Below, one piece after another: positions 29,522-38,567 of a stretch of 64,000 nucleotides of DNA. Origin of the DNA: Gracilibacillus salinarum (GTDB taxonomy: Bacteria > Bacillota > Bacilli > Bacillales > Amphibacillaceae). Each line of letters opens with the position of its first letter. Within the stretch, counting starts at the first letter, position 1. The notes beneath the pieces are model-generated. The model saw only the letters and a program-made list of their open reading frames with translations. It did no database searches and had not been told where the DNA came from. The stretch is from positions 310,001 through 374,000 of the forward strand of contig NZ_CP095071.1 in the NCBI RefSeq assembly GCF_022919575.1. Direction: 5' to 3'. The translations under genes and the position numbers were made by a program.

Positions 29522-29613
29522 TTTCTTCTTTATCATTTTGTCTCTAATCGTGTGCATAATTTTCGAGCTAAAATCGAATGCTAATCATGTATGCTGATAA
29601 AGGAGGAATGAAC

Positions 29614-29871
29614 ATGTCTGTTATTGATAATTTTGATTCATGGAAAGACTTTCTAGGTGATCGTTTGCATGATGCACAAAATAATGGTATCAGTAATGCT
29701 GCTATTTCAGAACTTGCCTATGATATTGGGAGCTATTTATCAACAGAAGTGCAAGCGAAAAACGATCAGGAAAAAATGCTGCGTGACCTATGGAATGCGG
29801 CGGATCAAAAAGAACAGCATGCCATTGCTAACATTATGGTAAAGCTTGTTCAAAACGAAGGTTCAAAATAA
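29614..29871 (+). CDS. ymfJ: DUF3243 protein YmfJ
   Basis: This 85-residue protein carries the DUF3243 signature (SVIDNFDSWKDFLGDRLHDAQ, GSYLSTEVQAKNDQE). The ATG at 29614 is preceded by a strong AAAGGAGGAA, giving the same length as B. subtilis YmfJ; the open frame extends 36 nt upstream without such a site. Function is unknown. The ymfK gene normally next to it is absent. Confidence 0.88.
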   Translation: MSVIDNFDSWKDFLGDRLHDAQNNGISNAAISELAYDIGSYLSTEVQAKNDQEKMLRDLWNAADQKEQHAIANIMVKLVQNEGSK

Positions 29872-29883
29872 TTTAGCGGTTGG

Positions 29884-29923
29884 CCCTATAAATCATTTAT
29901 GTTAATGGTTTATAGGGTTTTTT
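29884..29923 (+). terminator. ymfJ terminator
   Basis: CCCTATAAA (29884-29892) pairs with TTTATAGGG (29909-29917), followed by six T residues. Confidence 0.88.
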
Positions 29924-30127
29924 ACTTAATGGATAAGTGTGCCTTATTTAAATTTCCTTTTCGATATAATATCACTTTTCAATTGGAATATTTTAAGATA
30001 TGATAAGAATATATTGTTTTAATTTTGAAACAAATGGAATATACGATACGTCATATATATGGTAGAAGAATCGAAAGAAACTTACTTAGCTTAATTTTGA
30101 CAAATGATTTTATGGATGGTGTTACAT

Positions 30128-31036
30128 ATGGGTATTGGAGAAAGATTAAAAGAGGAACGAGAACGGCAGAAGATGACATTACAAGATGTCCAAACCATGA
30201 CGAAAATTCAAGTACGGTATTTAGATGCAATTGAACAGGAACGGTTTAACGTTATGCCTGGTTCTTTTTATGTACGGGCCTTTATCAAAGAATACGCAAC
30301 GATATTAGGATTAAATCCAGATGAGTTAATGGAAGAATATAAAAGTGATTTACCTTTTGATCAAGAAGAACAAGTTGTCCTTTCACGTGTAAATAGCAGT
30401 AAAAAGAACAGTACTTCAGTGAAAACCCCAGCTGTTTTTTCGTTTTTGCCGAGTGTGATTGTGGTATTGTTAATTATCGGTATTGTCCTGATGGTATGGC
30501 TGTTTAGACAGGGCATTTTTGGGGGAGAGGATGATAATAACAGTACTCCTGCAGATAATAATGATAATAATGCAGGTGAAGAGGTAGAGCTTCCTCCGAC
30601 TCAGGAAGGCAACGAAGGGAACAATGGTGAAAACCAAGACCAAAGCAATAGTGAAGAGGATACAAGCCAGGAAGACAATCAAGGTGATGAAACGGAAGCT
30701 GATGAGCCGTCAACTGATATTGTTTTAGACAATTATGAAAATAATGAAAGTAACTATACGATCACAACTTCAGAAGAGGAGCTTACTCTGGAAATCACTT
30801 CAAATAATAGAAACTGGTTAGAGATTGAGGATCAAAGTGGTGAGAGTTATTATACTAGTACATTAACTGAAGATGCTGGACCTGTGGAAGTAGATATATC
30901 AGATTTCGAGGAGCTTTATTTGCGATTTGGTGCACCTGAAGCTATTAATATTAGTATCAATGGCAAACAGATTTCGTTATCCGAAGATATTCAAGCTGGT
31001 GTGCAAGAAGCATGGTTTACGATTGAAAAACAATAA
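30128..31036 (+). CDS. rodZ: RodZ-like cytoskeletal/HTH membrane protein (YmfM)
   Basis: RodZ links MreB filaments to the wall-elongation machinery. The 302-residue product has a cytoplasmic HTH_25 domain (residues 1-70, with KMTLQDVQTMTKIQVRYLDA), one transmembrane segment near 108-130, and an extracellular part made of an Asn/Asp/Glu/Gly-rich stretch (about 137-200) and a C-terminal DUF4115 beta domain. The ATG at 30128 begins MGIGERLKEER like other family members; the upstream extension looks unrelated. pgsA follows, as in B. subtilis. Confidence 0.9.
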   Translation: MGIGERLKEERERQKMTLQDVQTMTKIQVRYLDAIEQERFNVMPGSFYVRAFIKEYATILGLNPDELMEEYKSDLPFDQEEQVVLSRVNSSKKNSTSVKTPAVFSFLPSVIVVLLIIGIVLMVWLFRQGIFGGEDDNNSTPADNNDNNAGEEVELPPTQEGNEGNNGENQDQSNSEEDTSQEDNQGDETEADEPSTDIVLDNYENNESNYTITTSEEELTLEITSNNRNWLEIEDQSGESYYTSTLTEDAGPVEVDISDFEELYLRFGAPEAINISINGKQISLSEDIQAGVQEAWFTIEKQ

Positions 31037-31046
31037 CAACATGATC

Positions 31047-31076
31047 AACCCTCTTTTTCTCTTAATAAAGAGGGTT
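31047..31076 (+). terminator. Hairpin between rodZ and pgsA
   Basis: AACCCTCTTT (31047-31056) pairs with AAAGAGGGTT (31067-31076). The T-tract is poor, so read-through into pgsA is likely. Confidence 0.55.
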
Positions 31077-31103
31077 TGCTTTTACACATAAGGAGTGAAG
31101 AAA

Positions 31104-31682
31104 ATGAATATACCTAACAAAATTACACTATCACGAATTTTATTAATCCCTATTTTTATATTGCTATTATCTTATCCATTTGAATGGGGGATTTGGGAAG
31201 TCGCAGATCAGTCAATTCCGATTTCGCACCTCGTAGCAGTTATCATTTTTGCCATTGCTTCAGCTACCGACTGGTTAGATGGTTATTATGCAAGGAAATA
31301 TCAACTCGTAACGAACTTAGGGAAGTTCCTTGATCCTATGGCGGATAAATTATTAGTTTCTGCTGCATTTATTCTCTTAGTAGAACTGGGAATTGCACCT
31401 GCCTGGATCGTGATTATTATTATCAGTCGTGAATTCGCTGTTACCGGTTTACGATTAGTCGCAGCTGGCGAGGGTGTAGTATTAGCAGCAGGGCAGCTTG
31501 GTAAATTAAAGACAGTCTTTCAGATATTAGCTATAATCGTATTATTACTGCATAATGTCCCGTTTTCTGCTGTTGACATGCCAATTGATATGATTTTATT
31601 GTACGTTGCGCTAATCTTTACTATTGTTTCTGGCGTGGAATATTTTGTGAAAAACTGGCATGTGATGGGGGATTCGAAATAA
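31104..31682 (+). CDS. pgsA: CDP-diacylglycerol-glycerol-3-phosphate 3-phosphatidyltransferase
   Basis: PgsA makes phosphatidylglycerol phosphate, the first step to acidic phospholipids. The 192-residue integral membrane protein carries the full CDP-alcohol phosphotransferase motif: SATDWLDGYYAR, then a Gly eight residues on, then KFLDPMADK. Four or more membrane segments are visible. The ATG at 31104 with AAGGAG upstream is chosen over a GTG at 31095 in that site. cinA overlaps its stop codon. Confidence 0.96.
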   Translation: MNIPNKITLSRILLIPIFILLLSYPFEWGIWEVADQSIPISHLVAVIIFAIASATDWLDGYYARKYQLVTNLGKFLDPMADKLLVSAAFILLVELGIAPAWIVIIIISREFAVTGLRLVAAGEGVVLAAGQLGKLKTVFQILAIIVLLLHNVPFSAVDMPIDMILLYVALIFTIVSGVEYFVKNWHVMGDSK

Positions 31683-32929
31683 TGACAGAAGTAAAGGCAG
31701 AATTGATATCTGTAGGTACAGAGTTATTGTTAGGGCAAATTGTTAATACGAATGCTGCCTGGTTATCTGAACAGCTGGCGGATAAAGGAATCTCCGTCTA
31801 TTATCACACGGTTGTCGGGGATAATTTATCCAGGCTGACTAATGTACTTAAAGAAGCAGAGAAGCGATCAGATCTTATTTTAATCACTGGTGGACTTGGT
31901 CCGACTGAGGATGATATGACCAGAGAAGCCTTTCATAATCTCACAGGGCTGGAAATTGTCGAGGATCAGTCCACGATAGACAAAATGGAAGCATTTTTCA
32001 CGAAAAACAATCGGGTGATGACACCGAATAATCGTAAGCAGGCTCATGTTTTTGAAGGGGCAAAGGTTTTGCGTAATTCGGTCGGAATCGCCCCGGGTAT
32101 CATTGTCGAACACGAGCGGACTAATTGGGTGTTCATGCCTGGTGTGCCGAGAGAAATGAAGGCGATTATGGGAGAAGAAGTATTACCTTACTTACAAGAT
32201 AAACTACAGTTAAATACGGTAATCTTCTCAAGAATGCTTCGCTTTATCGGTATAGGAGAGTCACAATTGGAACATGAACTGCGTGATCTCATTTCAGCGC
32301 AAACCAATCCGACAATTGCTCCATTAGCTTCTGAAGGGGAAGTAGCTTTAAGACTTACAGCAAGAGCAAGCAGTAATGCTGAAGCTGAGCAATTGATTGA
32401 CGAAGTGGAATCACATATTTCCAAAAGAGTGGGACAATATTTGTATGGATATGATGAAGTTAACATTGCCCAGCAAGTATTTTTACAGCTGAAACAACAG
32501 AACTTGAATATTGCTAGTGCAGAAAGTCTGACAGGTGGTGCGTTTGCTTCCAGTATTGTTGAAGAGAGTGGTGCATCAGCTGTTTTTAATGGTGCTGCAG
32601 TCGTCTATCAATCATTAACGAAAGAAGCAACATTAAACATTGACCATAACTTGTTAGCAGTACATGGTACTGTGAGTAGACAGTGTGCGGAAGCGATGGC
32701 TGAGAAGGTCAAATTTCTCTATCAATCGGATATAGGGATTAGCTTTACTGGAGTAGCTGGTCCTGATGAATTAGAGGGCCAGCCGGTCGGAACTGTTTAT
32801 ATATCGATTTGTGATAAGAACAATCAATTTCTTACAGAACGTTTTCAATTTAAAGGAAACCGGCAAACGATACGAAGTCGTGCTGTAAAAAAAGGATATG
32901 AACTGCTCTTTTACCATCTGCAAACATGA
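31682..32929 (+). CDS. cinA: Competence/damage-inducible protein CinA (nicotinamide nucleotide amidase)
   Basis: This 415-residue protein has an N-terminal MoCF-like domain (residues 1-170, with TGGLGPTEDDMTREA, linked to ADP-ribose pyrophosphatase activity in the family) and a C-terminal CinA domain (SAESLTGGAFAS ... GVAGPDELEGQPVGTVY) with nicotinamide mononucleotide deamidase activity. Its place directly before recA is conserved in Firmicutes, where it is part of the competence programme. The ATG overlaps the pgsA stop. Confidence 0.94.
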   Translation: MTEVKAELISVGTELLLGQIVNTNAAWLSEQLADKGISVYYHTVVGDNLSRLTNVLKEAEKRSDLILITGGLGPTEDDMTREAFHNLTGLEIVEDQSTIDKMEAFFTKNNRVMTPNNRKQAHVFEGAKVLRNSVGIAPGIIVEHERTNWVFMPGVPREMKAIMGEEVLPYLQDKLQLNTVIFSRMLRFIGIGESQLEHELRDLISAQTNPTIAPLASEGEVALRLTARASSNAEAEQLIDEVESHISKRVGQYLYGYDEVNIAQQVFLQLKQQNLNIASAESLTGGAFASSIVEESGASAVFNGAAVVYQSLTKEATLNIDHNLLAVHGTVSRQCAEAMAEKVKFLYQSDIGISFTGVAGPDELEGQPVGTVYISICDKNNQFLTERFQFKGNRQTIRSRAVKKGYELLFYHLQT

Positions 32930-32949
32930 AACAAACTTTTTTGTAGCTA

Positions 32950-32998
32950 AGAAAAAGCATTTTTCCTATCAATTATAAGTGGAAGAATGCTTTTTCTC
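32950..32998 (+). terminator. cinA terminator
   Basis: AGAAAAAGCATT (32950-32961) pairs with AATGCTTTTTCT (32986-32997). The inner TTTCC/GGAA bases can extend the stem. Confidence 0.75.
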
Positions 32999-33040
32999 CG
33001 TCAAAAATCAGAATTTCGGTCAATTAATTTTGAAAAAAAC

Positions 33041-33092
33041 GGGAACATTTATTCGTTTTTTACTTGTGAAAAACGATAAAAGATTGTAAGAT
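33041..33092 (+). promoter_or_regulatory. recA promoter with LexA (DinR) box
   Basis: TTGTGA and TAAGAT with a 17-bp spacer (33064-33092) form the promoter. Just upstream, GAAC-attt-ATTC (33043-33054) matches the Gram-positive LexA site GAACnnnnGTTC with one change. SOS control of recA is standard in Bacillus; the operator being upstream of -35 rather than inside the promoter is worth noting. Confidence 0.6.
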
Positions 33093-33121
33093 AGAGTTAG
33101 CAATATGAAGGAGGAATAATT

Positions 33122-34165
33122 GTGAGTGATAGAAAACAGGCCTTGGATATGGCGTTAAAACAAATTGAAAAACAGTTCGGTAAAGGTTCAATTATGAAGC
33201 TTGGTGAGCAAGCGGAACAAAAGATTGCAACCTCTTCTAGTGGTTCAATTGCTGTCGATGTTGCTTTAGGAGTTGGCGGTTACCCGCGGGGCCGAATTGT
33301 TGAAATATATGGTCCGGAATCTTCTGGTAAAACAACGGTTTCTTTACATGCCATTGCCGAAGCGCAACGTGCAGGTGGACAGGCTGCTTTTATCGATGCA
33401 GAACATGCGCTTGATCCGGTTTATGCAAGAAGACTAGGCGTTAATGTTGATGAACTACTACTATCTCAGCCGGATACGGGAGAACAGGCTTTGGAAATTG
33501 CTGAAGCACTTGTTCGAAGTGGTGCGGTTGATATGCTTGTTATTGACTCGGTAGCAGCGTTAGTACCTAAAGCAGAAATTGAAGGGGAAATGGGTGATGC
33601 GCACGTCGGACTTCAAGCCCGTTTAATGTCTCAGGCATTACGTAAATTGTCTGGTGCTATTAATAAATCCAAAACCACTGCGATTTTCATTAACCAAATT
33701 CGTGAAAAAGTCGGTGTAATGTTCGGTAACCCTGAAACAACGCCAGGTGGTAGAGCTCTTAAATTCTATTCGTCTGTTCGTCTGGAAGTTAGACGTGCCG
33801 AAACCCTAAAAGTAGGTAATGAAATGGTCGGAAACAGAACAAGAATTAAAGTTGTCAAAAATAAAGTGGCACCACCTTTCAAACAAGCAGAAGTAGATAT
33901 CATGTATGGCGAAGGTATTTCACGTCCAGGTGAGATATTAGATATTGGTTCGGACTTGGACATTGTCGTCAAAAGTGGTGCTTGGTATTCGTATAATGAT
34001 GAAAGACTTGGTCAAGGACGGGAAAATGCGAAGCAATTCCTGAAAGAACGTCCTGAAGTATTAAACGAAATCTATCAGGCGATTCGTGTACATTACGATA
34101 TCGGCGATGCAAATGAGGAAGCGGATGAGAATAAAGAACTGCAAGATAGCTTGCTAGAGGAATAA
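33122..34165 (+). CDS. recA: Recombinase RecA
   Basis: RecA forms filaments on single-stranded DNA for homologous strand exchange and triggers LexA self-cleavage. The 347-residue protein has Walker A GPESSGKT at residues 64-71, Walker B LLVIDSV-type VDMLVIDSV, the MAW-like loop region and the C-terminal domain with an acidic tail. The GTG start at 33122 has AAGGAGG upstream. The penicillin-binding protein pbpX found next in B. subtilis is absent. Confidence 0.99.
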   Translation: MSDRKQALDMALKQIEKQFGKGSIMKLGEQAEQKIATSSSGSIAVDVALGVGGYPRGRIVEIYGPESSGKTTVSLHAIAEAQRAGGQAAFIDAEHALDPVYARRLGVNVDELLLSQPDTGEQALEIAEALVRSGAVDMLVIDSVAALVPKAEIEGEMGDAHVGLQARLMSQALRKLSGAINKSKTTAIFINQIREKVGVMFGNPETTPGGRALKFYSSVRLEVRRAETLKVGNEMVGNRTRIKVVKNKVAPPFKQAEVDIMYGEGISRPGEILDIGSDLDIVVKSGAWYSYNDERLGQGRENAKQFLKERPEVLNEIYQAIRVHYDIGDANEEADENKELQDSLLEE

Positions 34166-34168
34166 TAA

Positions 34169-34203
34169 AAAAACCGCAGTCGTTTATCGGCTGCGGTTTT
34201 TTG
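34169..34203 (+). terminator. recA terminator
   Basis: AAAAACCGCAG (34169-34179) pairs with CTGCGGTTTTT (34191-34201), with a following T run. Confidence 0.92.
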
Positions 34204-34298
34204 CTGATAAAACTGCAACCGCGTACATAAGGACGGATCCCATACTTGATCATCTTTTTGTATGTTCTCACAAATAGAATGCAAAATCTTTACAATCC

Positions 34299-34327
34299 TT
34301 GACATCCTTGTCATAGAAGATTAAAAT
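34299..34327 (+). promoter_or_regulatory. Sigma-A promoter of rny
   Basis: A consensus TTGACA and TAAAAT are separated by 17 bp, about 110 nt before the rny start. Confidence 0.65.
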
Positions 34328-34438
34328 TAACATGTATAATTAAAACATACTATTATACAGTTATTTATTTTTATGCGTATTATTGTACATGCCGACTTAA
34401 AACAGTTGTACAAGTTTATAGCAAGAGGAGGTGAAAGT

Positions 34439-35995
34439 ATGGACTATAACATTGTCATCTCCATTTTGCTTACATTTGTCGGTATTGTTGTTGGTTATCT
34501 GATTCGAAAACAAATTGCTGAGAAGAAGATTTCGAGTGCAGAAGAATTAGCAAAACAAATTGTAGAAGAGGGCTATAAAAACGCTGAGGTTGCAAAGAAA
34601 GAAGCATTACTGGAAGCAAAAGACGAAAACCACAAAATTCGTCAACAAGCTGATGAAGAGCTCAGAGAACGTCGGGCAGAGATTCAAAAGCTTGAAAGTC
34701 GTCTCATGCAAAAGGAAGAAAATCTTAATCGTAAAGACCAGACACTGGACAAGCGTGAGCTATTGCTAGAGAAAAAAGAAGGTTCGCTGACAGAAAAACA
34801 ACAACAAATTGAAGAAATGGAAAGCAAAGTTGGAGAAATGTTAAGCGAGCAAGAAGCAGAATTAGAACGGATTTCAGGATACACAACAGAACAAGCAAAA
34901 CAAATTATCTTACAGCGTGTCGAAGAAGAAGTCACACATGAATCAGCAATGATCATAAAAGAGGCTGAAAATCGTGCAAAAGAGGAAGCTGATAAGAAAG
35001 CTAAAAATATTTTATCGCTTGCTTTGCAACGTTGTGCCGCTGATCACGTCGCTGAAACGACTGTTTCCGTTGTCAATCTTCCGAATGATGAGATGAAAGG
35101 TCGAATAATTGGTCGAGAAGGTCGAAATATTCGAACTTTAGAAACACTGACAGGTATTGATTTAATCATTGATGATACACCAGAAGCAGTTATCTTATCT
35201 GGTTTCGATCCAATTCGTCGGGAAATTGCTCGAATTGCGCTTGAGAAACTTGTGCAGGATGGGCGAATTCACCCAGCAAGAATTGAAGAAATGGTGGACA
35301 AATCGAGACGTGAGGTCGATGAATATATTCGTGAATTTGGAGAGCAGACAACATTTGAAATAGGCGTTCATGGTCTTCATCCTGATTTAGTGAAGATATT
35401 AGGACGATTAAGATATCGAACAAGCTATGGACAGAATGTATTAAAACACTCTACAGAAGTGGCTTACTTATCCGGTCTATTAGCTGCTGAGCTCGGAGAA
35501 GATCAAACACTTGCTAGACGTGCCGGTTTATTACACGATATTGGTAAGGCTATCGACCATGAAGTGGAAGGTAGTCACGTTGAAATCGGTAAAGAGCTAG
35601 CGACGAAATACAAGGAAAACGATGTAGTAATCAATGCCATTGCTTCTCACCATGGTGATGAAGAAGCGACATCTGTTATTTCAGTAATTGTCGCTGCCGC
35701 GGATGCATTATCTGCTGCAAGACCTGGAGCGAGAAGTGAGACACTTGAAAACTATATTAAGCGATTAGAAAAGCTGGAAGAGATCTCTGAGTCATACGCT
35801 GGCGTTGAGAAATCTTTTGCTATTCAAGCTGGTAGAGAAATCCGCATTATCGTGAAGCCAGATGAAATTGATGATGCAGAATCAACCAAAATCGCACGCG
35901 ATATTCGAAAACGTATAGAAGATGAACTGGATTATCCAGGACATATCAAAGTAACCGTTATTCGAGAAACTCGTTCAGTTGAATATGCAAAATAG
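34439..35995 (+). CDS. rny: Ribonuclease Y
   Basis: RNase Y is the membrane-anchored endonuclease that initiates much mRNA decay in Bacillus. The 518-residue product has one N-terminal transmembrane helix (about residues 3-23), a long charged coiled coil (about 25-200), a KH domain ([14 protein letters not shown]) and an HD domain with the [10 protein letters not shown] metal motif near residue 365. The ATG at 34439 with GAGGAGGTGAAAG upstream is chosen; the frame is open 66 nt earlier. It is monocistronic with its own terminator. Confidence 0.97.
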   Translation: MDYNIVISILLTFVGIVVGYLIRKQIAEKKISSAEELAKQIVEEGYKNAEVAKKEALLEAKDENHKIRQQADEELRERRAEIQKLESRLMQKEENLNRKDQTLDKRELLLEKKEGSLTEKQQQIEEMESKVGEMLSEQEAELERISGYTTEQAKQIILQRVEEEVTHESAMIIKEAENRAKEEADKKAKNILSLALQRCAADHVAETTVSVVNLPNDEMKGRIIGREGRNIRTLETLTGIDLIIDDTPEAVILSGFDPIRREIARIALEKLVQDGRIHPARIEEMVDKSRREVDEYIREFGEQTTFEIGVHGLHPDLVKILGRLRYRTSYGQNVLKHSTEVAYLSGLLAAELGEDQTLARRAGLLHDIGKAIDHEVEGSHVEIGKELATKYKENDVVINAIASHHGDEEATSVISVIVAAADALSAARPGARSETLENYIKRLEKLEEISESYAGVEKSFAIQAGREIRIIVKPDEIDDAESTKIARDIRKRIEDELDYPGHIKVTVIRETRSVEYAK

Positions 35996-36026
35996 AGAGA
36001 CTAGGTCCTAGTCTCTCTATTTTTTG
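35993..36026 (+). terminator. rny terminator overlapping the stop codon
   Basis: A long stem from TAGAGAGACTAG to CTAGTCTCTCTA includes the rny stop codon and is followed by TTTTTTG. Confidence 0.88.
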
Positions 36027-36044
36027 TTGTAAGAAATAGCAGAG

Positions 36045-36196
36045 AGAATTTCCCTAAAGCGTAGGAAACAGGTGGAGACTCCCGTGGAAATGAGCGTGAG
36101 CTTATTTCCGGAGCTTTGTTACGCAGATGAAATCTATCAAAATCACCACCAAGTCAGACAACAGATCCACTATACATAATCCATATGATAGGATGT
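36045..36196 (-). repeat. Fold-back element copy E (deletion derivative, inverted orientation)
   Basis: Read on the minus strand this follows the left arm of copy B: the terminal TATGGATTATG end, then ATCTGCGT, AGCTCCGGAAATAAGCTC, CCACGGGAGTCTCCACC and TTTCCTACGCTTTAGGGAA. The block from GCGTCCTGTGG to the internal hairpin and the whole right arm are missing. It fills most of the gap between rny and ymdB. Confidence 0.7.
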
Positions 36197-36238
36197 TGCA
36201 CACATACGTCGCATATGCAATTTTTGACTTTTGAAACA

Positions 36239-36266
36239 TTGTATGCAAGACTATGGGTACTATAAT
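36239..36266 (+). promoter_or_regulatory. Sigma-A promoter of ymdB
   Basis: TTGTAT and a consensus TATAAT with a 16-bp spacer lie 20 nt before the ymdB start. Confidence 0.5.
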
Positions 36267-36284
36267 AGAAAGGTAGAACACTTC

Positions 36285-37082
36285 ATGAAGATTTTATTTA
36301 TAGGTGATGTTGTAGGCTCACCAGGAAGAACGATGGTACAAGAATACTTACCTAAACTAAAAGCGAAATACCAGCCGCATGTCACGATTATCAATGGTGA
36401 AAATGCTGCAGCTGGAAAAGGTATAACGGAAAAAATTTATAAAAGTTTGTTGGAAACTGGAGCACAAGCGTTAACAATGGGAAACCATACATGGGATAAA
36501 CGAGAAATTTTTAATTTTATTGATGATGCCACTTATATGGTTCGTCCAGGAAATTTACCTCCAGATACACCAGGTAAAGAGATTGTCTATATTAAATCGA
36601 ATGGCAAAGAAATTGCAGTCATTAATTTATTAGGCCGAACATTTATGCAACCCGTTGACGATCCTTTCCGCAAATTGGATCAATTGATTCAGGAAGCAAA
36701 AAAACGTACAAACCTTATATTTGTTGATTTTCATGCCGAAGCTACTAGTGAGAAGCAGGCATTTGGCTGGTATGCCGATGGAAAGGCGAGCGTTGTCGTA
36801 GGTACGCATACTCATGTTCAAACGGCCGATAACCGAATACTACCAGGTGGTACAGCATATATCACAGATGTTGGTATGACAGGACCATATGATGAAATAT
36901 TAGGTATGGAAAGAGAAGCTGTTATCAAAAAATTTCTAACAGGATTACCTGTTCGGTTCGAAGTGCCTAAAACGGGACGCTCTCAATTAAGTGGTGTTTT
37001 GATTGATGTTGATACCACGACAGGCAAAGCAAAACAAATCGACCGTATCTTGATAAATGATGATCATCCATTCTTTTCTTAA
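36285..37082 (+). CDS. ymdB: Metallophosphoesterase YmdB (2',3'-cyclic nucleotide phosphodiesterase)
   Basis: The 265-residue protein belongs to the YmdB calcineurin-like family, with GDVVGSPGR at the start, NGENAAAGKG, a GNHTWDKREIF metal motif, and GTHTHVQTAD near the end. In B. subtilis YmdB influences the switch between motility and biofilm gene expression. The ATG at 36285 follows AAAGGTAG; the frame is open 54 nt upstream. Its neighbour is RNase Y, as in B. subtilis. Confidence 0.93.
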   Translation: MKILFIGDVVGSPGRTMVQEYLPKLKAKYQPHVTIINGENAAAGKGITEKIYKSLLETGAQALTMGNHTWDKREIFNFIDDATYMVRPGNLPPDTPGKEIVYIKSNGKEIAVINLLGRTFMQPVDDPFRKLDQLIQEAKKRTNLIFVDFHAEATSEKQAFGWYADGKASVVVGTHTHVQTADNRILPGGTAYITDVGMTGPYDEILGMEREAVIKKFLTGLPVRFEVPKTGRSQLSGVLIDVDTTTGKAKQIDRILINDDHPFFS

Positions 37083-37135
37083 GCCTTGATACTACCGAAT
37101 AATTTGAAATTTTGTCCATTATCCTTCATAATAAA

Positions 37136-37161
37136 ATGGAATATCTTTCATTATCATGAAT
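37136..37161 (+). promoter_or_regulatory. Possible sigma-H promoter of spoVS
   Basis: ATGGAATAT and ATGAAT are spaced 11 bp apart, resembling the sigma-H consensus (RnAGGAWWW, 11-12 bp, RnnGAAT) with some mismatches. spoVS is sigma-H dependent in B. subtilis, so context supports it. Confidence 0.4.
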
Positions 37162-37206
37162 ATAGTAAAAGTGGGATAACAATAGCATTTGAAGGAGGTA
37201 CCAGGA

Positions 37207-37467
37207 ATGGATATATTAAAAGTTTCAGCAAAATCGAATCCGAATTCTGTAGCAGGCGCACTTGCAAATGTATTACGAGAACGTGGTTCAGCGGAAATCC
37301 AGGCAATAGGTGCTGGTGCACTTAATCAAGCAGTGAAGGCAGTTGCGATCGCACGTGGCTTTGTTGCTCCGAGTGGAGTCGATCTCATTTGTATTCCAGC
37401 TTTTACGGATATTATCATTGATAATGAAGAAAGAACAGCTATTAAACTGATTGTTGAACCAAGGTAA
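37207..37467 (+). CDS. spoVS: Stage V sporulation protein S
   Basis: SpoVS is an 86-residue Alba-like protein needed for progression past spore stage V in B. subtilis. The sequence is almost invariant in the family, with KVSAKSNPNSVAGALA and IGAGALNQAVKAVAIARG. The ATG at 37207 with GAAGGAGG upstream gives the standard length; the longer frame begins inside that ribosome binding site. Confidence 0.96.
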   Translation: MDILKVSAKSNPNSVAGALANVLRERGSAEIQAIGAGALNQAVKAVAIARGFVAPSGVDLICIPAFTDIIIDNEERTAIKLIVEPR

Positions 37468-37480
37468 TAAGTAATATAGT

Positions 37481-37511
37481 AACCTGTTTGTTTTTTAACA
37501 AACAGGTTTTT
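37481..37511 (+). terminator. spoVS terminator
   Basis: AACCTGTTTGTT (37481-37492) pairs with AACAAACAGGTT (37497-37508) across four T residues, followed by a short T run. Confidence 0.82.
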
Positions 37512-37539
37512 ATGTATTCTACTAACAGAGGTGTAGAAG

Positions 37540-38454
37540 ATGCTCATAGATTGCCATTGTGATGCGTTAATGAAAATGTGGTTACACGATACCGATTTTC
37601 TGGATCAGCGTTTACATGTCAATTACCAGAAATGGATGAACAGTCCGGCACAAGTGCAATGTTTCGCTATTTATATTCCAGAACATGTGCCTACAGAGGC
37701 TAAATTCACGGTTGCTATACATATGATTGATATATTTTATGAGAGAATTATTAAGCCTTACCGAAATATTCACTTGATACAGTCGGTGACAGATGTTGAA
37801 TCTTTGCTGCCACACGAAAAAGGTGCATTACTCACGCTAGAAGGCTTAGATTGCATCGGTTATGAATTGTATAAACTTCGAACCTTGATACGGCTGGGTG
37901 TGAAAATGGTCGGAATGTCCTGGAATAATCCTAATTTGGCTGTAGATGGGATTGGTGAACCGCGTGGTTGTGGACTAACCGATTTCGGCAGGGAAGTTAT
38001 TGAACTTGCCAACCAAACAAACACTTGGGTAGATCTTGCGCATATATCAGAACATGGATTTGATGAAGCGGTCGAACTAGCAAATCACGTTATTGTGTCT
38101 CATGGCAATAGTAGGTCGATTATGCCGCACCAACGTAATTTAACGGACCAGCAAATAAAAGCGATTGTTGCTAAAGATGGGTTGATTGGTCTGACATTTG
38201 TAAGATATTTTGTTGCAAATAAATTTGATGTAAATATAGATGATCTCTTTAAGCATATCCGTTATTTTTTGCAATTAGGTTGTGAGAACCATCTCGTCTT
38301 CGGTTCTGATTTTGATGGCACAGATCAATTAATTGACCGGGTAAACTCTATTGAAGATTATCGCTTTCTACAAGAGAAAATGACACAAGCTTTCCCTAAT
38401 GGGATCAACAAAAAAATACAATTTCAGAACTTTCTAGCTCATTTCCCTAACTAA
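37540..38454 (+). CDS. M19 family (membrane-type) dipeptidase
   Basis: This 304-residue protein resembles renal dipeptidase-like M19 zinc hydrolases. It has the N-terminal HxD metal pair in DCHCDAL, a LTLEGLDCIG segment supplying the bridging glutamate, NLAVDGIGEPRGCGLTDFG, a conserved DLAHISEHGFDEA, and FGSDFDGTD near the C-terminus. The substrate is unknown. AGAGGTG precedes the ATG. In B. subtilis tdh and kbl follow spoVS; here they are absent and this gene takes the slot. Confidence 0.88.
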   Translation: MLIDCHCDALMKMWLHDTDFLDQRLHVNYQKWMNSPAQVQCFAIYIPEHVPTEAKFTVAIHMIDIFYERIIKPYRNIHLIQSVTDVESLLPHEKGALLTLEGLDCIGYELYKLRTLIRLGVKMVGMSWNNPNLAVDGIGEPRGCGLTDFGREVIELANQTNTWVDLAHISEHGFDEAVELANHVIVSHGNSRSIMPHQRNLTDQQIKAIVAKDGLIGLTFVRYFVANKFDVNIDDLFKHIRYFLQLGCENHLVFGSDFDGTDQLIDRVNSIEDYRFLQEKMTQAFPNGINKKIQFQNFLAHFPN

Positions 38455-38478
38455 ATACAAAAATTCGAGAAATACGCT

Positions 38479-38507
38479 TTGTATTTCATTGTTTTATCCC
38501 CTATAAT
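38479..38507 (+). promoter_or_regulatory. Sigma-A promoter of miaB-ymcA
   Basis: TTGTAT and a consensus TATAAT are separated by 17 bp, about 55 nt before the miaB start. Confidence 0.6.
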
Positions 38508-38567
38508 AGATGAAGTAGTTTTATCTTTTGTTGGATTGGATAATGGGGTAAGGAAGGAGATAAAAAC

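Noticed and set aside
30025..30234. Open frame of 69 codons before rodZ
   Set aside because: It overlaps the rodZ start in another frame and has no support beyond being open.
37086..37325. Open frame of 79 codons before spoVS
   Set aside because: It covers the spoVS promoter and overlaps most of spoVS in another frame.
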